Assembly: GCA_022652545.1 (NCBI GenBank)
Contig: JALCRM010000006.1
Span: 100,237-164,236, forward strand
Direction of reading: 5' to 3'
DNA length: 64,000 bases
From: Lachnospiraceae bacterium
Lineage (GTDB): Bacteria; Bacillota; Clostridia; Lachnospirales; Lachnospiraceae
Positions within the stretch are counted from its first letter, which is position 1; every line of letters starts with the position of its first letter. Shown here in pieces: positions 8,948 to 18,740 of this stretch. The notes under the pieces are model-generated. The model was not told where the DNA came from. It worked only from the letters and a program-made list of their open reading frames with translations, and made no database searches. Position numbers and translations under genes: made by a program.

Positions 8948-10216
8948 TCAGGCTTTTCTCTGCTGCGCGAGCCAGTCGAAGACGTCGGTTTTCTTTCCGT
9001 CGGTCAGCACCGGACTGCCATCGTAGTCAAAATTGCAGTCCCGGTTAAAAAGCGGGATCCAGGCAAAATGTCCGATATATTCAAACGGCCTGCCGTCTTC
9101 TCCTGTCCAGCCTTCATGAATGTCCACGATCCGATCAAAAAAGCTGAAGTGCAGATTCTGCGCGCCTGCTTTCTGCAGTCTCCGATAGGTTGCATCAACT
9201 GTTTCGGCCGGGAGAACGACCGGATCATTCTTGGCATGCACGAACCAGATGGGAAGCCCTGATAATATCCGGATCTGTTCGTCGCTGATCGTCTCGTCAT
9301 AAAGCGCCTCGCAGACAGGAAAAGCCGCAGCGAAAAAGTCCGGGTAATCGATACACATCCGCATCGTCATGAAGCCCCCGTTCGAATCACCGCCTATATA
9401 GATGCGGCTGCGGTCGATGCATGGCTCGATGTCCAGGAATTCGTCGATAGCCGATTTCAGCGCTTCGGTATACATGCTTCTTCCGGTCCTGCCGTATTCA
9501 TGAGAACCGTCATCCAGCCACATCGTCGGACACTGCGGAACGAACAGACAGCAGCCGTCAAAAGCATCCTGTATCCCGGGAGCTGCCATGGCGGTGACTT
9601 TATTGCCCATATAGGCGATCTTTGTTTCCTCTCCGCCTTCTCCGGCTCCGTGCAGCCAGATGATCAGCGGTTTTTTTTCTGCCTTGCCCTGCGGGATATA
9701 GTATCCGTAACGCAGCGGGCATTTCGGATCGTGCGATACCGACTCACAAAAATCCCTGTAATCCGTACACTTTGTTCCGAATTTTTTATCGAAGACCAGC
9801 CCTGATAATTTTCCCTTTTCCGTCTCGACCGCTTTTACCTGTGTGATCCGATAGTCACTGATGATCGAAATATTGAATCCATCGGGAGCGGATATTTCCG
9901 CCGCCAGCGCATTCATAGGACCATATGCCATCTCCAGCGCAATGCAGTTCCCGCCATCCGTACGTTCCCCTTCAAGGTTCGCCATATAGCAGTCCCTGAC
10001 CGTGCAATAGCCGGCACTGGGTTCCCTTTTATCCTGTTCAAGCCAGTTTTTCGGCAGCTGCATGATCTCGCCGTGCGAGTCACGTCTTTCGACATAGACA
10101 CTGAAACTGTCTTTGTCCGGGTCTTTCTTCATTTTCTCCGGCAGCGGCAGAATGATCTTTGTAACGTACGGTCCGAAATCTGTCACCCTGACCTTCGTAA
10201 AATATCCGCGTCCCAT
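8948..10216 (-). CDS. Alpha/beta hydrolase (predicted peptidase/esterase family), copy 1
   Basis: 422-residue protein. The first 170 residues form a beta-rich domain of unknown role. The rest is an alpha/beta hydrolase: oxyanion-side LIIWLHGAGEGG, nucleophile elbow GGDSNGG, acid HAKNDPVV and a late His (HEGW or GHFAW). This resembles the predicted-peptidase/phospholipase group often found in polysaccharide loci. It has no signal peptide, so it would act on imported material. It is clearly a paralogue of the next gene upstream, with the same length and motifs in the same order. AAAGGAG precedes the ATG. Confidence 0.85.
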   Translation of the reverse strand: MGRGYFTKVRVTDFGPYVTKIILPLPEKMKKDPDKDSFSVYVERRDSHGEIMQLPKNWLEQDKREPSAGYCTVRDCYMANLEGERTDGGNCIALEMAYGPMNALAAEISAPDGFNISIISDYRITQVKAVETEKGKLSGLVFDKKFGTKCTDYRDFCESVSHDPKCPLRYGYYIPQGKAEKKPLIIWLHGAGEGGEETKIAYMGNKVTAMAAPGIQDAFDGCCLFVPQCPTMWLDDGSHEYGRTGRSMYTEALKSAIDEFLDIEPCIDRSRIYIGGDSNGGFMTMRMCIDYPDFFAAAFPVCEALYDETISDEQIRILSGLPIWFVHAKNDPVVLPAETVDATYRRLQKAGAQNLHFSFFDRIVDIHEGWTGEDGRPFEYIGHFAWIPLFNRDCNFDYDGSPVLTDGKKTDVFDWLAQQRKA

Positions 10217-10230
10217 TTTCAGCTCTCCTT

Positions 10231-11499
10231 TCAGTCAAGCGACTGCTGCGCCAGCCAGGCGAAAACATCCTGCTGCCCGGTGCCATCCATGACCTTTTTC
10301 CCATCATAATCGAAATCACAGTCTCTTTCAAACAATGGGATCCAGGCAAAATGTCCCATGTATTCGTATGGTTTTCCCTCTTCGTTCAGGAAGCCTTCAT
10401 GCCTGTCGACTATTTTATCAAAATAAGAAAAATGCACATTTGATGCGCCGGCCGCGATCAGCCGCAGGTAAGTCGCTTCCGTCGTTTCCCCGGGATCCAC
10501 GATCGTATCGTTCCTGGCGTGCACGAACCAGATCGGTTTGCCGGCCAGCGTGCCTATCTGCTCATCGGAAATATTCTCATCGTACAATATTTCGCAAACC
10601 GGAAAGGCTGCGGCAAACAGTTCCGGATAATCAATAAGCAGACGCATTGTCATGTATCCGCCGTTTGAATCTCCCCCGATATATATGCGCTTCCGGTCGA
10701 TGCCCGGTTCATTTTCCAGGAATTCATCGATTGCCGCTTTCAGAGGCCCGGTATAACGGCTCCTGCCGCTCCTTCCGTAGATCTCATCCCCATCATGCAT
10801 CCAGAGCGTCGGGCATTGCGGTACAAACAGATAGCACCCGCCAAACAGCTGCTGAATGTCTGAGGCAGCCATAGCCGTGACCTTGTTGCCCATATAGGCG
10901 ATCTTCGTTTCCTGTCCGCCCTCACCGCCTCCGTGCAGCCAGATGATCAAGGGCTTTTTCTTCGAAGGGCCCTGCGGGATATAGTAGCCATAGCGCAATG
11001 GCTGCTCACGATCGTGCGATATCGACTCGCGGAAATCGCTGTAATCGCTGCAGCGAGTCCCGATCTTGCGATCGTAGAGCAGCCCCGCCGCAGTGCCTTT
11101 GTCTGTTTTGAACGGTTTCAGCTGTGTGATCCGATAATCACTGATCACGGAAACATTGAATCCGTCCGGGGCCGAGATCTCTGCCGTGATCGAATGGGCC
11201 GGACCGTTTGCCAGTTCCAGTGCAATATATGAACCTTCGTCGCATCTGCTGCCGTAAAAATCAGAAGAATAACAGTCTGTAACTTCGGCGTATCCGCAGC
11301 TGGGCTCTTTGGCATCTCTTGAGACCCAGTTTCTGGGAAGCAGCATGATCTCGCCGAAACTGTTACGCCTTTCCACGTAAACAGAAAAGCTGCCGCCCGA
11401 AAGCCCTTCTCTCACGCTGCCTTGTACGGGCAGGATCAGTTTTGTCACATAGGGGCCAAAATCCGTCACTCTGACAACAGCATAATACCCTTTTCCCAT
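10231..11499 (-). CDS. Alpha/beta hydrolase (predicted peptidase/esterase family), copy 2
   Basis: Tandem paralogue of the gene at 8948, also 422 residues, starting MGKGYYAVVRVTDFGPYVTK against MGRGYFTKVRVTDFGPYVTK. It carries IIWLHGGGEGGQETKIAYMG, the elbow GGDSNGG, HARNDTIV and GHFAWIPLF, so the Ser-Asp-His triad is intact. The genes are 14 bp apart. The two copies differ throughout, so the duplication is not recent and the substrates may differ. No export signal. AGGAA lies before the ATG. Confidence 0.85.
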   Translation of the reverse strand: MGKGYYAVVRVTDFGPYVTKLILPVQGSVREGLSGGSFSVYVERRNSFGEIMLLPRNWVSRDAKEPSCGYAEVTDCYSSDFYGSRCDEGSYIALELANGPAHSITAEISAPDGFNVSVISDYRITQLKPFKTDKGTAAGLLYDRKIGTRCSDYSDFRESISHDREQPLRYGYYIPQGPSKKKPLIIWLHGGGEGGQETKIAYMGNKVTAMAASDIQQLFGGCYLFVPQCPTLWMHDGDEIYGRSGRSRYTGPLKAAIDEFLENEPGIDRKRIYIGGDSNGGYMTMRLLIDYPELFAAAFPVCEILYDENISDEQIGTLAGKPIWFVHARNDTIVDPGETTEATYLRLIAAGASNVHFSYFDKIVDRHEGFLNEEGKPYEYMGHFAWIPLFERDCDFDYDGKKVMDGTGQQDVFAWLAQQSLD

Positions 11500-11502
11500 A
11501 TT

Positions 11503-12345
11503 CTATTCCTGTCCCTTTACATACTTATCAAGAAAGGCCAGTACCTTTTCCGATACCTCATCCTGATAAAACCGCGGATCGGCATGCATGGCTCCTTCGA
11601 TGACCGTAAGTTCTGCCTCAACACCCCTGTTCCGCATATCATCATAGAACTGTTCGCTAAGGGAAACCGGTATGAACTGATCCTTTGTCCCGTGAAGCAG
11701 ATAGTAAGGCGGTGTCGTTCCGTCCATAAAGCTAACTGCCGACCTTTCCTCAGGCGTGACCGGAATATCCTTGGGCTTCAGCCTGTCTACGATCGTTTCC
11801 TCGCCGTCTTTGGCCCGGTTGATCCCGGACGGTCCGTAAAAGTCAACAACGGCTTTCACCTCGCTGGACTGATCGAGATTGTCTCCTGTATCAAACTTAC
11901 GGGTATTCCCGGTTGCTCCTGCCATAGCTGCCAGATAGCCTCCGGCGGATTCTCCCATAACGGCGACCCTTTCCGGATCGATCCTGAATTTCTGTGCGTT
12001 TTCCCTCAGGTACCGGATCGCGGATTTCACATCCTCCAGCGGCGCCGGATACACGGCGCTGTTGGAAAGGCGGTACTCGATACTCGCCACGGTATACCCA
12101 TGTTTTGCATAATATGTCAGATATGGTACGTGTGCACCGCGCTCCATGGTAAGGAAGCCGCCGCCGCATATCCATACGATGCAGGGATTTCCCCTGCCGT
12201 CCGCCGGCTTCATAAAGGGCATCAGAACATCCATCTTCAGGTCCTTATAGGAGAACGGAAACCAGTAAGGTACCTGTGCAAATGTAACTCCTTCGATCAG
12301 CGCGTACATTTCGTTCTTAACATCTACCCGTATCGTTTCTTTCAC
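11503..12345 (-). CDS. Alpha/beta hydrolase, acetyl-esterase/BD-FAE-like
   Basis: 280 residues. The HGGG-type oxyanion motif appears as ICGGGF, the nucleophile elbow as GESAGG with a following LAAMAG helix, and the charge relay is completed by TKDQFIPV and a C-terminal EGAMHADPRF. This pattern is that of hormone-sensitive-lipase-like esterases and the bifunctional acetylxylan/feruloyl esterase family, which remove acyl groups from hemicellulose fragments. GTG start at 12345 with AAGGAG six bases before. It lies between the ABC permeases and the twin hydrolases with gaps of only a few bases. Confidence 0.82.
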   Translation of the reverse strand: MKETIRVDVKNEMYALIEGVTFAQVPYWFPFSYKDLKMDVLMPFMKPADGRGNPCIVWICGGGFLTMERGAHVPYLTYYAKHGYTVASIEYRLSNSAVYPAPLEDVKSAIRYLRENAQKFRIDPERVAVMGESAGGYLAAMAGATGNTRKFDTGDNLDQSSEVKAVVDFYGPSGINRAKDGEETIVDRLKPKDIPVTPEERSAVSFMDGTTPPYYLLHGTKDQFIPVSLSEQFYDDMRNRGVEAELTVIEGAMHADPRFYQDEVSEKVLAFLDKYVKGQE

Positions 12346-12389
12346 GTTGTCTCCTTATCGCTGTGAGGCGGCTATACTCTTCACACGGA

Positions 12390-13289
12390 CTAGCCCTTGA
12401 CACCGCCCAGCGTAATGCCTTTCACAAAATTTTTCTGAATGAACGGATAAATAACGATAACCGGAAGAATACCAAGCGTTGCCATTGCCATACGTACGGT
12501 AGTGGTGGGGATCTGTGCGAGCCCCTGCTGCGCCGTGGACAGGTTGGAAGAATTCTGCGCCAGTGCCTGGATATTCTGCATCAGACGATTCAAAAGGTTC
12601 TGGATCGTAAACAGCTCCGTTTTCTTGACTATATAGATATATCCGTTGTTCCAGTCGTTCCAATATGCGAGGCCTGCAAACATGGCGATCGTAGCAATGA
12701 TAGGCTTTGAGAGCGGAAGTGCGATCTTCGTCATCGTAGTAAGTTCCCCTGCCCCGTCAATGTAAGCCGCCTCCAGGATCTCATCCGGCACGCTCGACGT
12801 AAAGTAGCTCTTCATCAGCAGCACATTGAAGGCATTCATCATAAGAGAAGGGACCAGCAGGCCGAAGATCGTGTCTTTGACGTGAAACACCGTCGTGTAG
12901 TTAATGTATGTGGGGACCAGACCTCCGCTGAACAGCATCGTGAAAAACACCAGGAAGGTCAGCAGGCCGCGAAACGGCAGGGCTTTTTTGGAAAGACCGT
13001 ATGCCAGCGTCGTGGTCAGGAAAAGTGCGCATAACGTTCCGATGCCTGTGATGATGAACGACATCATATATGCCCGCAGGATCGTGGCACTGTTGGAACT
13101 GAATATCCAGTTGTAAGCTCCGACACTCCACTTTTCCGGGAAAAAGGAATAGCCGTTTTTGATCAGCGTCGCGTCGTCTGTCAGGGAAGAAATGATCATC
13201 AGTACGATCGGTACAAGCGCAGTCACCGTCAGAATAACCATGATTATATTTCCAATGAGTTCAAATCTTATCTGCTCTTTCGTTCTCAT
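12390..13289 (-). CDS. Carbohydrate ABC transporter permease, LplC/YtcP type
   Basis: 299-residue inner-membrane permease with six hydrophobic segments and the EAA loop that docks the ATPase (EAAYIDGAGELTTMTKIALPLSKP). The N-terminus VLTVTALVPIVLMIISSLTD and the C-terminal FIQKNFVKGITLGGVKG are typical of the second permease of CUT1 complex-sugar importers. It lies 15 bp from the partner permease. No ATPase gene is nearby, which is common for this group, where one housekeeping MsmX-like ATPase serves several importers. Confidence 0.92.
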   Translation of the reverse strand: MRTKEQIRFELIGNIIMVILTVTALVPIVLMIISSLTDDATLIKNGYSFFPEKWSVGAYNWIFSSNSATILRAYMMSFIITGIGTLCALFLTTTLAYGLSKKALPFRGLLTFLVFFTMLFSGGLVPTYINYTTVFHVKDTIFGLLVPSLMMNAFNVLLMKSYFTSSVPDEILEAAYIDGAGELTTMTKIALPLSKPIIATIAMFAGLAYWNDWNNGYIYIVKKTELFTIQNLLNRLMQNIQALAQNSSNLSTAQQGLAQIPTTTVRMAMATLGILPVIVIYPFIQKNFVKGITLGGVKG

Positions 13290-13304
13290 GGCACACCTTC
13301 CCTT

Positions 13305-14255
13305 TTATACGAGCGCGTTATCCGGGTCAAGTTTGCGGACAAACAGATTCGCGACAAGGACCAGGATGAAACCGACGACGGACTGATATACACCGGCCGC
13401 TGCGGACATGGATATGTTGCCCACCTGGATCAGTCCCCGGTACACATAGGTATCGATCGTGTTGGTCACGGAGTACAATGCACCCTGGTTCATGGGGACC
13501 TGGTAGAATAATCCGAAATCGGAATAGAAGATCCGGCCGATCGCCATGAGAGTCAGCATGATGACTGTAGGCTTGAGGAGCGGCAGCGTAATATAGCGTA
13601 TCTGCTGCATCTTTGAAGCGCCGTCAATACTGGCGGATTCATAGATGGATTTATCTATGCCCATGATCGCAGAAAGATAAATAATGCAGTTATAGCCGAC
13701 ACTCTTCCAGGCACTCACAAAAATCAGAATAAACGGCCAGTATTTGGTCTCGCTGTACCAGTCGACCTTACTCTGGCCGAACAGCGGAAGAATCGTATTG
13801 TTGAGGAAACCGTTCTCCACGCTGAGAAATGCAAATGCCAGATAGCCTATGATGACGCTGGAGATCAGATTTGGGAGCAGGATCGCCGACTGATAGAAGT
13901 TTTTAATCTTCCCTGTCAGCTCGCTCAGCACAATGGCAACCAGGATCGCCATGAATGTATTTACGACAATGAATGCCAGGTTATACAGAATCGTGTTGCG
14001 CGTGATCAGAAGCGCGTCTCCTGTCTGAAACAGGTACTGGAAATTCTTCATGCCGACGAACGGGCTTCCGTAGATCCCCTTCTTGATATTGTACTGTTTG
14101 AAGGCCACCATCAGGCCCGGAAGGGGCATATAGTTATTGATGAAAAGGTAAATCAGGCCCGGAAGCATAATCAAATAGATCGGTAAAAATCTCTTCATCC
14201 TTTTTCCTAAAGGCTTCTGCGGAACTTTTCCCGCAGATGCTTCGAGTCTACTCAT
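13305..14255 (-). CDS. Carbohydrate ABC transporter permease, LplB/YteP type
   Basis: 316-residue partner permease. The sequence YLIMLPGLIYLFINNYMPLPG and the motif FKQYNIKKGIYGSPFVGMKN are characteristic of the LplB/YteP group linked to pectin or rhamnogalacturonan uptake. The EAA loop is ESASIDGASKMQQIRYITLPLLKP. AGGAGG lies seven bases before the ATG. It is separated from the binding-protein gene by 138 bp containing a hairpin (14298-14337). Confidence 0.92.
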   Translation of the reverse strand: MSRLEASAGKVPQKPLGKRMKRFLPIYLIMLPGLIYLFINNYMPLPGLMVAFKQYNIKKGIYGSPFVGMKNFQYLFQTGDALLITRNTILYNLAFIVVNTFMAILVAIVLSELTGKIKNFYQSAILLPNLISSVIIGYLAFAFLSVENGFLNNTILPLFGQSKVDWYSETKYWPFILIFVSAWKSVGYNCIIYLSAIMGIDKSIYESASIDGASKMQQIRYITLPLLKPTVIMLTLMAIGRIFYSDFGLFYQVPMNQGALYSVTNTIDTYVYRGLIQVGNISMSAAAGVYQSVVGFILVLVANLFVRKLDPDNALV

Positions 14256-14290
14256 GATCTCCTCCTGTCTTTGGCGCCTGTCAACTGTGT

Positions 14291-14337
14291 TAAAACAGGC
14301 CTGTGCGCAGAGGAATCCACCTTGCCACGCACAGGCC
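14291..14337 (-). terminator. Attenuating hairpin between binding protein and permeases
   Basis: On the minus strand a 10-bp perfect stem GGCCTGTGCG/CGCACAGGCC is followed by TGTTTTAA. The weak T tract suggests partial termination, which would give more binding protein than permease. That is a common arrangement in such operons but is not shown by the sequence itself. Confidence 0.65.
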
Positions 14338-14393
14338 CGGGTTCATTGTTCATGTCTGGTCCTGTTTCGGATCTCTCACTCTGAAATCAGAGT

Positions 14394-15986
14394 TTACTTG
14401 ACTCCGGCCGCAGTTGCCCAGGTATCCAACTGCTGCTGCTTTGCGTCAATAATTTTCTGAAGGCCTGCCGCGATCATCTTCTTATCCATCTCGGGAAGCG
14501 CTGTTGCGGGATCGAGAAAACCATATTCAAGTCCGGTCTTATACTCATCGTAGACCGCCTGTACCGCGGCTATTTCATTGGTAACGCCCGTGCCGTCGAA
14601 GGTAAAACCGGAAGCTTTGGATTTCGTGGAATTCTCGTTGAAGGTCTTCGTCTGTGTCCAGAGGTCCGGATCATTGCCGGTCGGTACATAGGTCAGGAAC
14701 TGCCCGGGTGCCATCCATCCAAGAGTGCCGTAGGTAGAGGTTCCGCCGGCGGCCGAGGTCGTCAGTGCTGTCCCGTCGTCCTGAAGGGTATAGTGTTTGT
14801 CCTTAATGCCGTAAACCAGCAGATTTTCAAGATCGGCATTCGTATAGAGTTCATTGAGAAGCGTCATGGCTGCAGCTGCATCGCCTGTCGTTGTCGGAAT
14901 TGCCCAGGTAAAGGAAGCGACCGCGCTGGAAGAAATGAAATCTTCTTTTGTCTGGAAAATGGTCATCGGAACGCCGAGAGAGGATTCCTGTACCTTACTG
15001 CCCGGCTTTCCTCCTGTCTGATAGCCGATCAGCGCCTTCTGCGCTTCCAGAACGCCGACCGAAGTCGTATCAGTCTTTGCATCCGCGCTTATATATCCTT
15101 TCTGGTTCCAGCCGTACATAAGCTCGCAGAACTGCTTGTAATCATCGGATGCAAACGGATCTTCGACCTTCAGGTCCGAACCGTAGTTCAGAAGGACGCC
15201 GAACATATTGCCGCCGAGCTGATCGATGGAGGTGTACTGCGAGACACCGTTAGATGCCGGACGTATAAGTTCCATATCGGGATATTTCGTATGCAGCTGG
15301 GCAAGGATATCATTGAGTTCATCTTCCGTGATGTGAATGATCTCTCCGGCGTCTGCGGGAGCCTTATACCCTATCCCGTCCAGATATTCCGTTCCGATCG
15401 CGATGCAGCCTCTTCCCTGCGCGTAATCGTGCTGTCCGGGAAGACTGTAGAGCTTTTCGTTGACGCGGCAGGCATCGATGTAATTTTGTCCGATTGCATC
15501 CTTGATGCCGGGGCCGTAGGTGTCCATCAGACTGTCGGCTTCGAGATCCGTAAGGCTGCCCTGGGAGATCAGCGTCGCAGGATCCTGCGTGATCAGGTTC
15601 ATTACATCGATCTGCTCACCGGAAGACAGCGCCAGTGTCATATTCTGTTTGTAAGAAGAAAGATCGGAAATAAGGAGCTCGATCTCGATCCCCTTGTCTT
15701 TCAGGATTTCGTTCATGGCATCCTGTACCATCTGTGTGTCCTGCGGTGCGCCGGTAAAAGTCGGGAACGACATAACTACATGTTTCAGTTCTCCGTTTGA
15801 AGCAGCTGCCGTACTTTCGGATTGTGCCGCATCGCCCGCAGCACTGGTCGCTGCACTACCCGCTGCCGTACCCGCTGCCGCTGTTGTACCGGCATCGCTG
15901 CTGCCGGTAGCCGCAGACCCGCAGCCCATCATTCCTGCCGCGATCGCTGCTGACAGTAAAACCGCAAGTGACTTCTTTGCTTTCAT
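14394..15986 (-). CDS. Sugar-binding lipoprotein of the LplBC-type importer
   Basis: 530-residue extracellular solute-binding protein, family 1. Start at 15986 with AGGAGG seven bases upstream. Signal peptide with lipobox near AAGMMGC, then an Ala/Ser/Thr/Gly linker and the mature domain. It is long, as in LplA/YtcQ proteins that bind oligosaccharides such as pectin fragments. It is the promoter-proximal gene of the operon; the kinase/regulator pair diverges from it. The substrate is not readable from sequence. Confidence 0.9.
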   Translation of the reverse strand: MKAKKSLAVLLSAAIAAGMMGCGSAATGSSDAGTTAAAGTAAGSAATSAAGDAAQSESTAAASNGELKHVVMSFPTFTGAPQDTQMVQDAMNEILKDKGIEIELLISDLSSYKQNMTLALSSGEQIDVMNLITQDPATLISQGSLTDLEADSLMDTYGPGIKDAIGQNYIDACRVNEKLYSLPGQHDYAQGRGCIAIGTEYLDGIGYKAPADAGEIIHITEDELNDILAQLHTKYPDMELIRPASNGVSQYTSIDQLGGNMFGVLLNYGSDLKVEDPFASDDYKQFCELMYGWNQKGYISADAKTDTTSVGVLEAQKALIGYQTGGKPGSKVQESSLGVPMTIFQTKEDFISSSAVASFTWAIPTTTGDAAAAMTLLNELYTNADLENLLVYGIKDKHYTLQDDGTALTTSAAGGTSTYGTLGWMAPGQFLTYVPTGNDPDLWTQTKTFNENSTKSKASGFTFDGTGVTNEIAAVQAVYDEYKTGLEYGFLDPATALPEMDKKMIAAGLQKIIDAKQQQLDTWATAAGVK

Positions 15987-16125
15987 ACTTCCCTCCTGAT
16001 TTTGCCGGATCAATTCGATATGGCTCCCGGCCGCCCGGCTTTTGCCGGGGTTGCGGCGGGCGTACCTCTTCCGGTCTGTGCCCGTCTCGCTGTCTGATGA
16101 TTAGAGGTTACCGAAAAGGCAGAGG

Positions 16126-16198
16126 CAAAACAATTAAAAAACTTAGTTGTTTTGTCACTTTTATGCGGTCTGGCTTCCCCGGCATGTCAAAACATGCC
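16126..16198. promoter_or_regulatory. Divergent control region with two inverted repeats
   Basis: The 278-bp gap 15987-16264 separates the binding-protein operon from the sensor kinase gene. It holds CAAAACAA at 16126-16133 paired with TTGTTTTG at 16147-16154, and GGCATGT-CAAA-ACATGCC at 16181-16198. Either could be a site for the AraC-type regulator or a catabolite regulator. A possible minus-strand promoter (TTGCCT, 17 bp, TCTAAT) lies in the same stretch. Confidence 0.45.
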
Positions 16199-16264
16199 AT
16201 AATTACGAAAAAGCGATATTTGTTCAGTATGACGAGATTGATTTTTCCCGACAGAGGAGACAAC

Positions 16265-18001
16265 ATGCACAGTATATTCTCTGATTTTCGCATTTCACTG
16301 CGGCGCTGGTTTCTGCTGTATGGCACGGTATGTGCGGCGATCCTGGTCCTGCTTTCCGCTTTTACCGCCGTTTTTGCTTCATCCGTCATTCAGAAGGAAG
16401 CTTATGATTCTGCTGTCTCAGGACTGGACTTTTACCGACAGCAGCTTGAGACGGAGATGCACAATGTGGAGCTGTATCTTGCGGGCTTCAACTATAACAG
16501 CACCCTGCTGGTGAACCTGAACAAGGCCGATCCCGAATCATCCGAATGGTTCAGCGCGGAGTACTATCTGCAGGAAGAATTCACATCGACTGCCAGCACC
16601 CACACTTACGACAACTATTTTTTCTTTTATCCTGAACAGAATTTTCTTATCACCAACCGCTCTTTCACCGCCAGCGGAAAGATACAGAAAACTCTCTCCG
16701 AAAGAATCAGGCAGGACATTCAAAATAAACAGACAGAAAAAAAATGGACACTCATCACGATCGACGATCAGCCATATCTTCTCTTCTATCGGGAGCAGAA
16801 CAACGGATATGTGGGCAGCTGTCTGGATCTGAACGCGGTCAAAAAGACTTTTACATCCCGCAGATCCACTACGGATTACGACTTTTCCACTTCCGACGGG
16901 ACGCTGATCTGCAGCAATCCTCCTGTCGCGGTCATCCCGGATTTCGGCAAAAACAGCAGCAATCCTTACAATCTCGCTAAAATTGGAAATGAACTGTACC
17001 TCGTCATCGCATTCCCCATTGCAAATTCACCGGTTTCTCTTCTTTCGATCGCCCCTGACCGCTCCATCACCTCATCAGGCACCATTTTCAGAACCAACGC
17101 GACTGTGATACTGGCTCTCTGCCTTCTGCTCTTTATTGCCTTCTCACTGCTGTCACGAAATATGATCTCCGCTCCGGTGTCGCAGATCCTGAATGTCATG
17201 AAAAACATCAAGGCCGGCCGGACTGCAGAACGCGTGCAGATCAGGAAGGGCTGCAGCGAATTCGTTGAGATAGGACGGTCCTTCAACGAAACCATGGACG
17301 AAATTGACCATCTGAAAATTGCCGTATATGAGGAAAAACTGGATAAAAAGCAGACGCAGATCGAGTATCTGAAACTGCAGGTGACGCCGCACTTCCTTGT
17401 CAACTGCCTCAATTCCATCCATCAGCTCGTAGAACTCGGCAAAAATGACCTCTGCCTGCAGATGACGGAAGATCTGACAAAAGTCCTTCGCTATCTCCTC
17501 AGCTGCGGCCGTACCGTAAGCCTCGAAACAGAACTGCAGCAGGCATCGAACTACGTAGATCTGTCACAGATCCGCTACCCGGACGGCGTGAGCCTGAAAA
17601 CAGATGTTGCTCCCGCACTGCTCAATGCCAGGATCATCCCTTACCTTATCCTCGGGTTTGTTGAAAATACCGTCAAATACGAAGTAGGCGTCGGATCCGG
17701 GACTGTAATTACCGTTCACGCCGAGCTTACTGACAGCGGTTTTCTCCGCCTGGTCCAATGCGATACAGGAGCCGGTTATTCTGAAGATGCACTGAACTGG
17801 CTGAACAAGCTGCAGGATCTGGCCTTTGTAACAAGCAGCAGCCACATCGGCATTGAAAACATCTGCCGCCGTGCTAAACTTGTTTTCGGTGATCAGTGTC
17901 ACTTTGAATTTCGCAATGACCCTGTGACCGGCGGTGCTGTGAAAACAGTTGAAATTCCTTACGCTGAATGGGAACCCGGAACGGAGCCGGCCAAAAAATG
18001 A
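16265..18001 (+). CDS. Sensor histidine kinase, YesM family
   Basis: 578-residue membrane kinase. Start at 16265 with GAGGAG six bases before. A first membrane segment (residues about 18-40), an extracellular sensing region of about 240 residues, a second membrane segment (VILALCLLLFIAFSLL), a HAMP-like linker, then the His_kinase motif VTPHFLVNCLNSI with the phospho-acceptor His near residue 376, and a GHKL ATPase domain (ILGFVENTVKYEVG as N box). The partner regulator follows with a four-base overlap. By analogy with YesM/YesN pairs it senses an extracellular oligosaccharide and controls the divergent importer operon. Confidence 0.93.
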   Translation: MHSIFSDFRISLRRWFLLYGTVCAAILVLLSAFTAVFASSVIQKEAYDSAVSGLDFYRQQLETEMHNVELYLAGFNYNSTLLVNLNKADPESSEWFSAEYYLQEEFTSTASTHTYDNYFFFYPEQNFLITNRSFTASGKIQKTLSERIRQDIQNKQTEKKWTLITIDDQPYLLFYREQNNGYVGSCLDLNAVKKTFTSRRSTTDYDFSTSDGTLICSNPPVAVIPDFGKNSSNPYNLAKIGNELYLVIAFPIANSPVSLLSIAPDRSITSSGTIFRTNATVILALCLLLFIAFSLLSRNMISAPVSQILNVMKNIKAGRTAERVQIRKGCSEFVEIGRSFNETMDEIDHLKIAVYEEKLDKKQTQIEYLKLQVTPHFLVNCLNSIHQLVELGKNDLCLQMTEDLTKVLRYLLSCGRTVSLETELQQASNYVDLSQIRYPDGVSLKTDVAPALLNARIIPYLILGFVENTVKYEVGVGSGTVITVHAELTDSGFLRLVQCDTGAGYSEDALNWLNKLQDLAFVTSSSHIGIENICRRAKLVFGDQCHFEFRNDPVTGGAVKTVEIPYAEWEPGTEPAKK

Positions 18002-18723
18002 ATCTCCTGATCGTAGACGACGAATACTACAGTGTGGAAAGTCTGAAGCAGAAGCTCGACTGGGCTGAACTGGGATTCGGGAATGTTTATGGCGCATATT
18101 CTCTGAAACAGGCCCAGCAGTATTTCCATGACGGCATGATCGATGTCATGCTCTGCGATATTGAAATGCCGCATGGAAGCGGCCTCGAACTCCTCGCATG
18201 GGTACGGGAAAAAAAATACGCAACTGCCTGTATTTTTCTGACCTGCCATGCGAAATTTGATTATGCAACGACCGCCATCAAACTCGGAAGTACAGACTAT
18301 CTGCTGAAGCCGGTCAACGCGGAGGAGCTTTCTGATGCGATCCGGCGTGCCGTACAGCGGCTGAATCAGGTTTCTCTCCTGGAGGAGGACAGTACACCCG
18401 AAGAACAGGAAATGGCGATCCCTGCCGTCAAAAAATACATTGCGACGCACCTGGCGGAAGACCTCGACCGGGACACGATCGCCGGCGCTGTATTCCTGAA
18501 TCCGGACTACCTTTCCCATCTCTTCCGGGAAAAAACCGGAACATCTCTTTCCGCCTATATTCTGAACCTTCGAATGGAAAAAGCGACCCGGCTTCTTTCG
18601 CAGAGTACGGCGACCATTGCGGATATTGCCACAAGCTGCGGTTTTTCAAATATTTCCTATTTTTCCCGACAGTTTAAAGCCAGCACAGGAAAAACGCCGC
18701 ATGATTTCAGAAAAGAAACCTGA
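17998..18723 (+). CDS. AraC-type response regulator, YesN family
   Basis: 241 residues. Start at 17998 overlapping the kinase stop (ATGA). Receiver domain with acidic pair VDDE, phospho-acceptor Asp54 in LCDIEMP and Lys in LLKPVN; a short linker; then two AraC helix-turn-helix units (VFLNPDYLSHLFREKTG and IADIATSCGFSNISYFSRQF). It lacks the long middle region seen in many YesN proteins (often over 500 residues), so this is a compact form. It should activate the divergent transport operon. Confidence 0.94.
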   Translation: MNLLIVDDEYYSVESLKQKLDWAELGFGNVYGAYSLKQAQQYFHDGMIDVMLCDIEMPHGSGLELLAWVREKKYATACIFLTCHAKFDYATTAIKLGSTDYLLKPVNAEELSDAIRRAVQRLNQVSLLEEDSTPEEQEMAIPAVKKYIATHLAEDLDRDTIAGAVFLNPDYLSHLFREKTGTSLSAYILNLRMEKATRLLSQSTATIADIATSCGFSNISYFSRQFKASTGKTPHDFRKET

Positions 18724-18740
18724 AATTATGCCTCCTGCAG

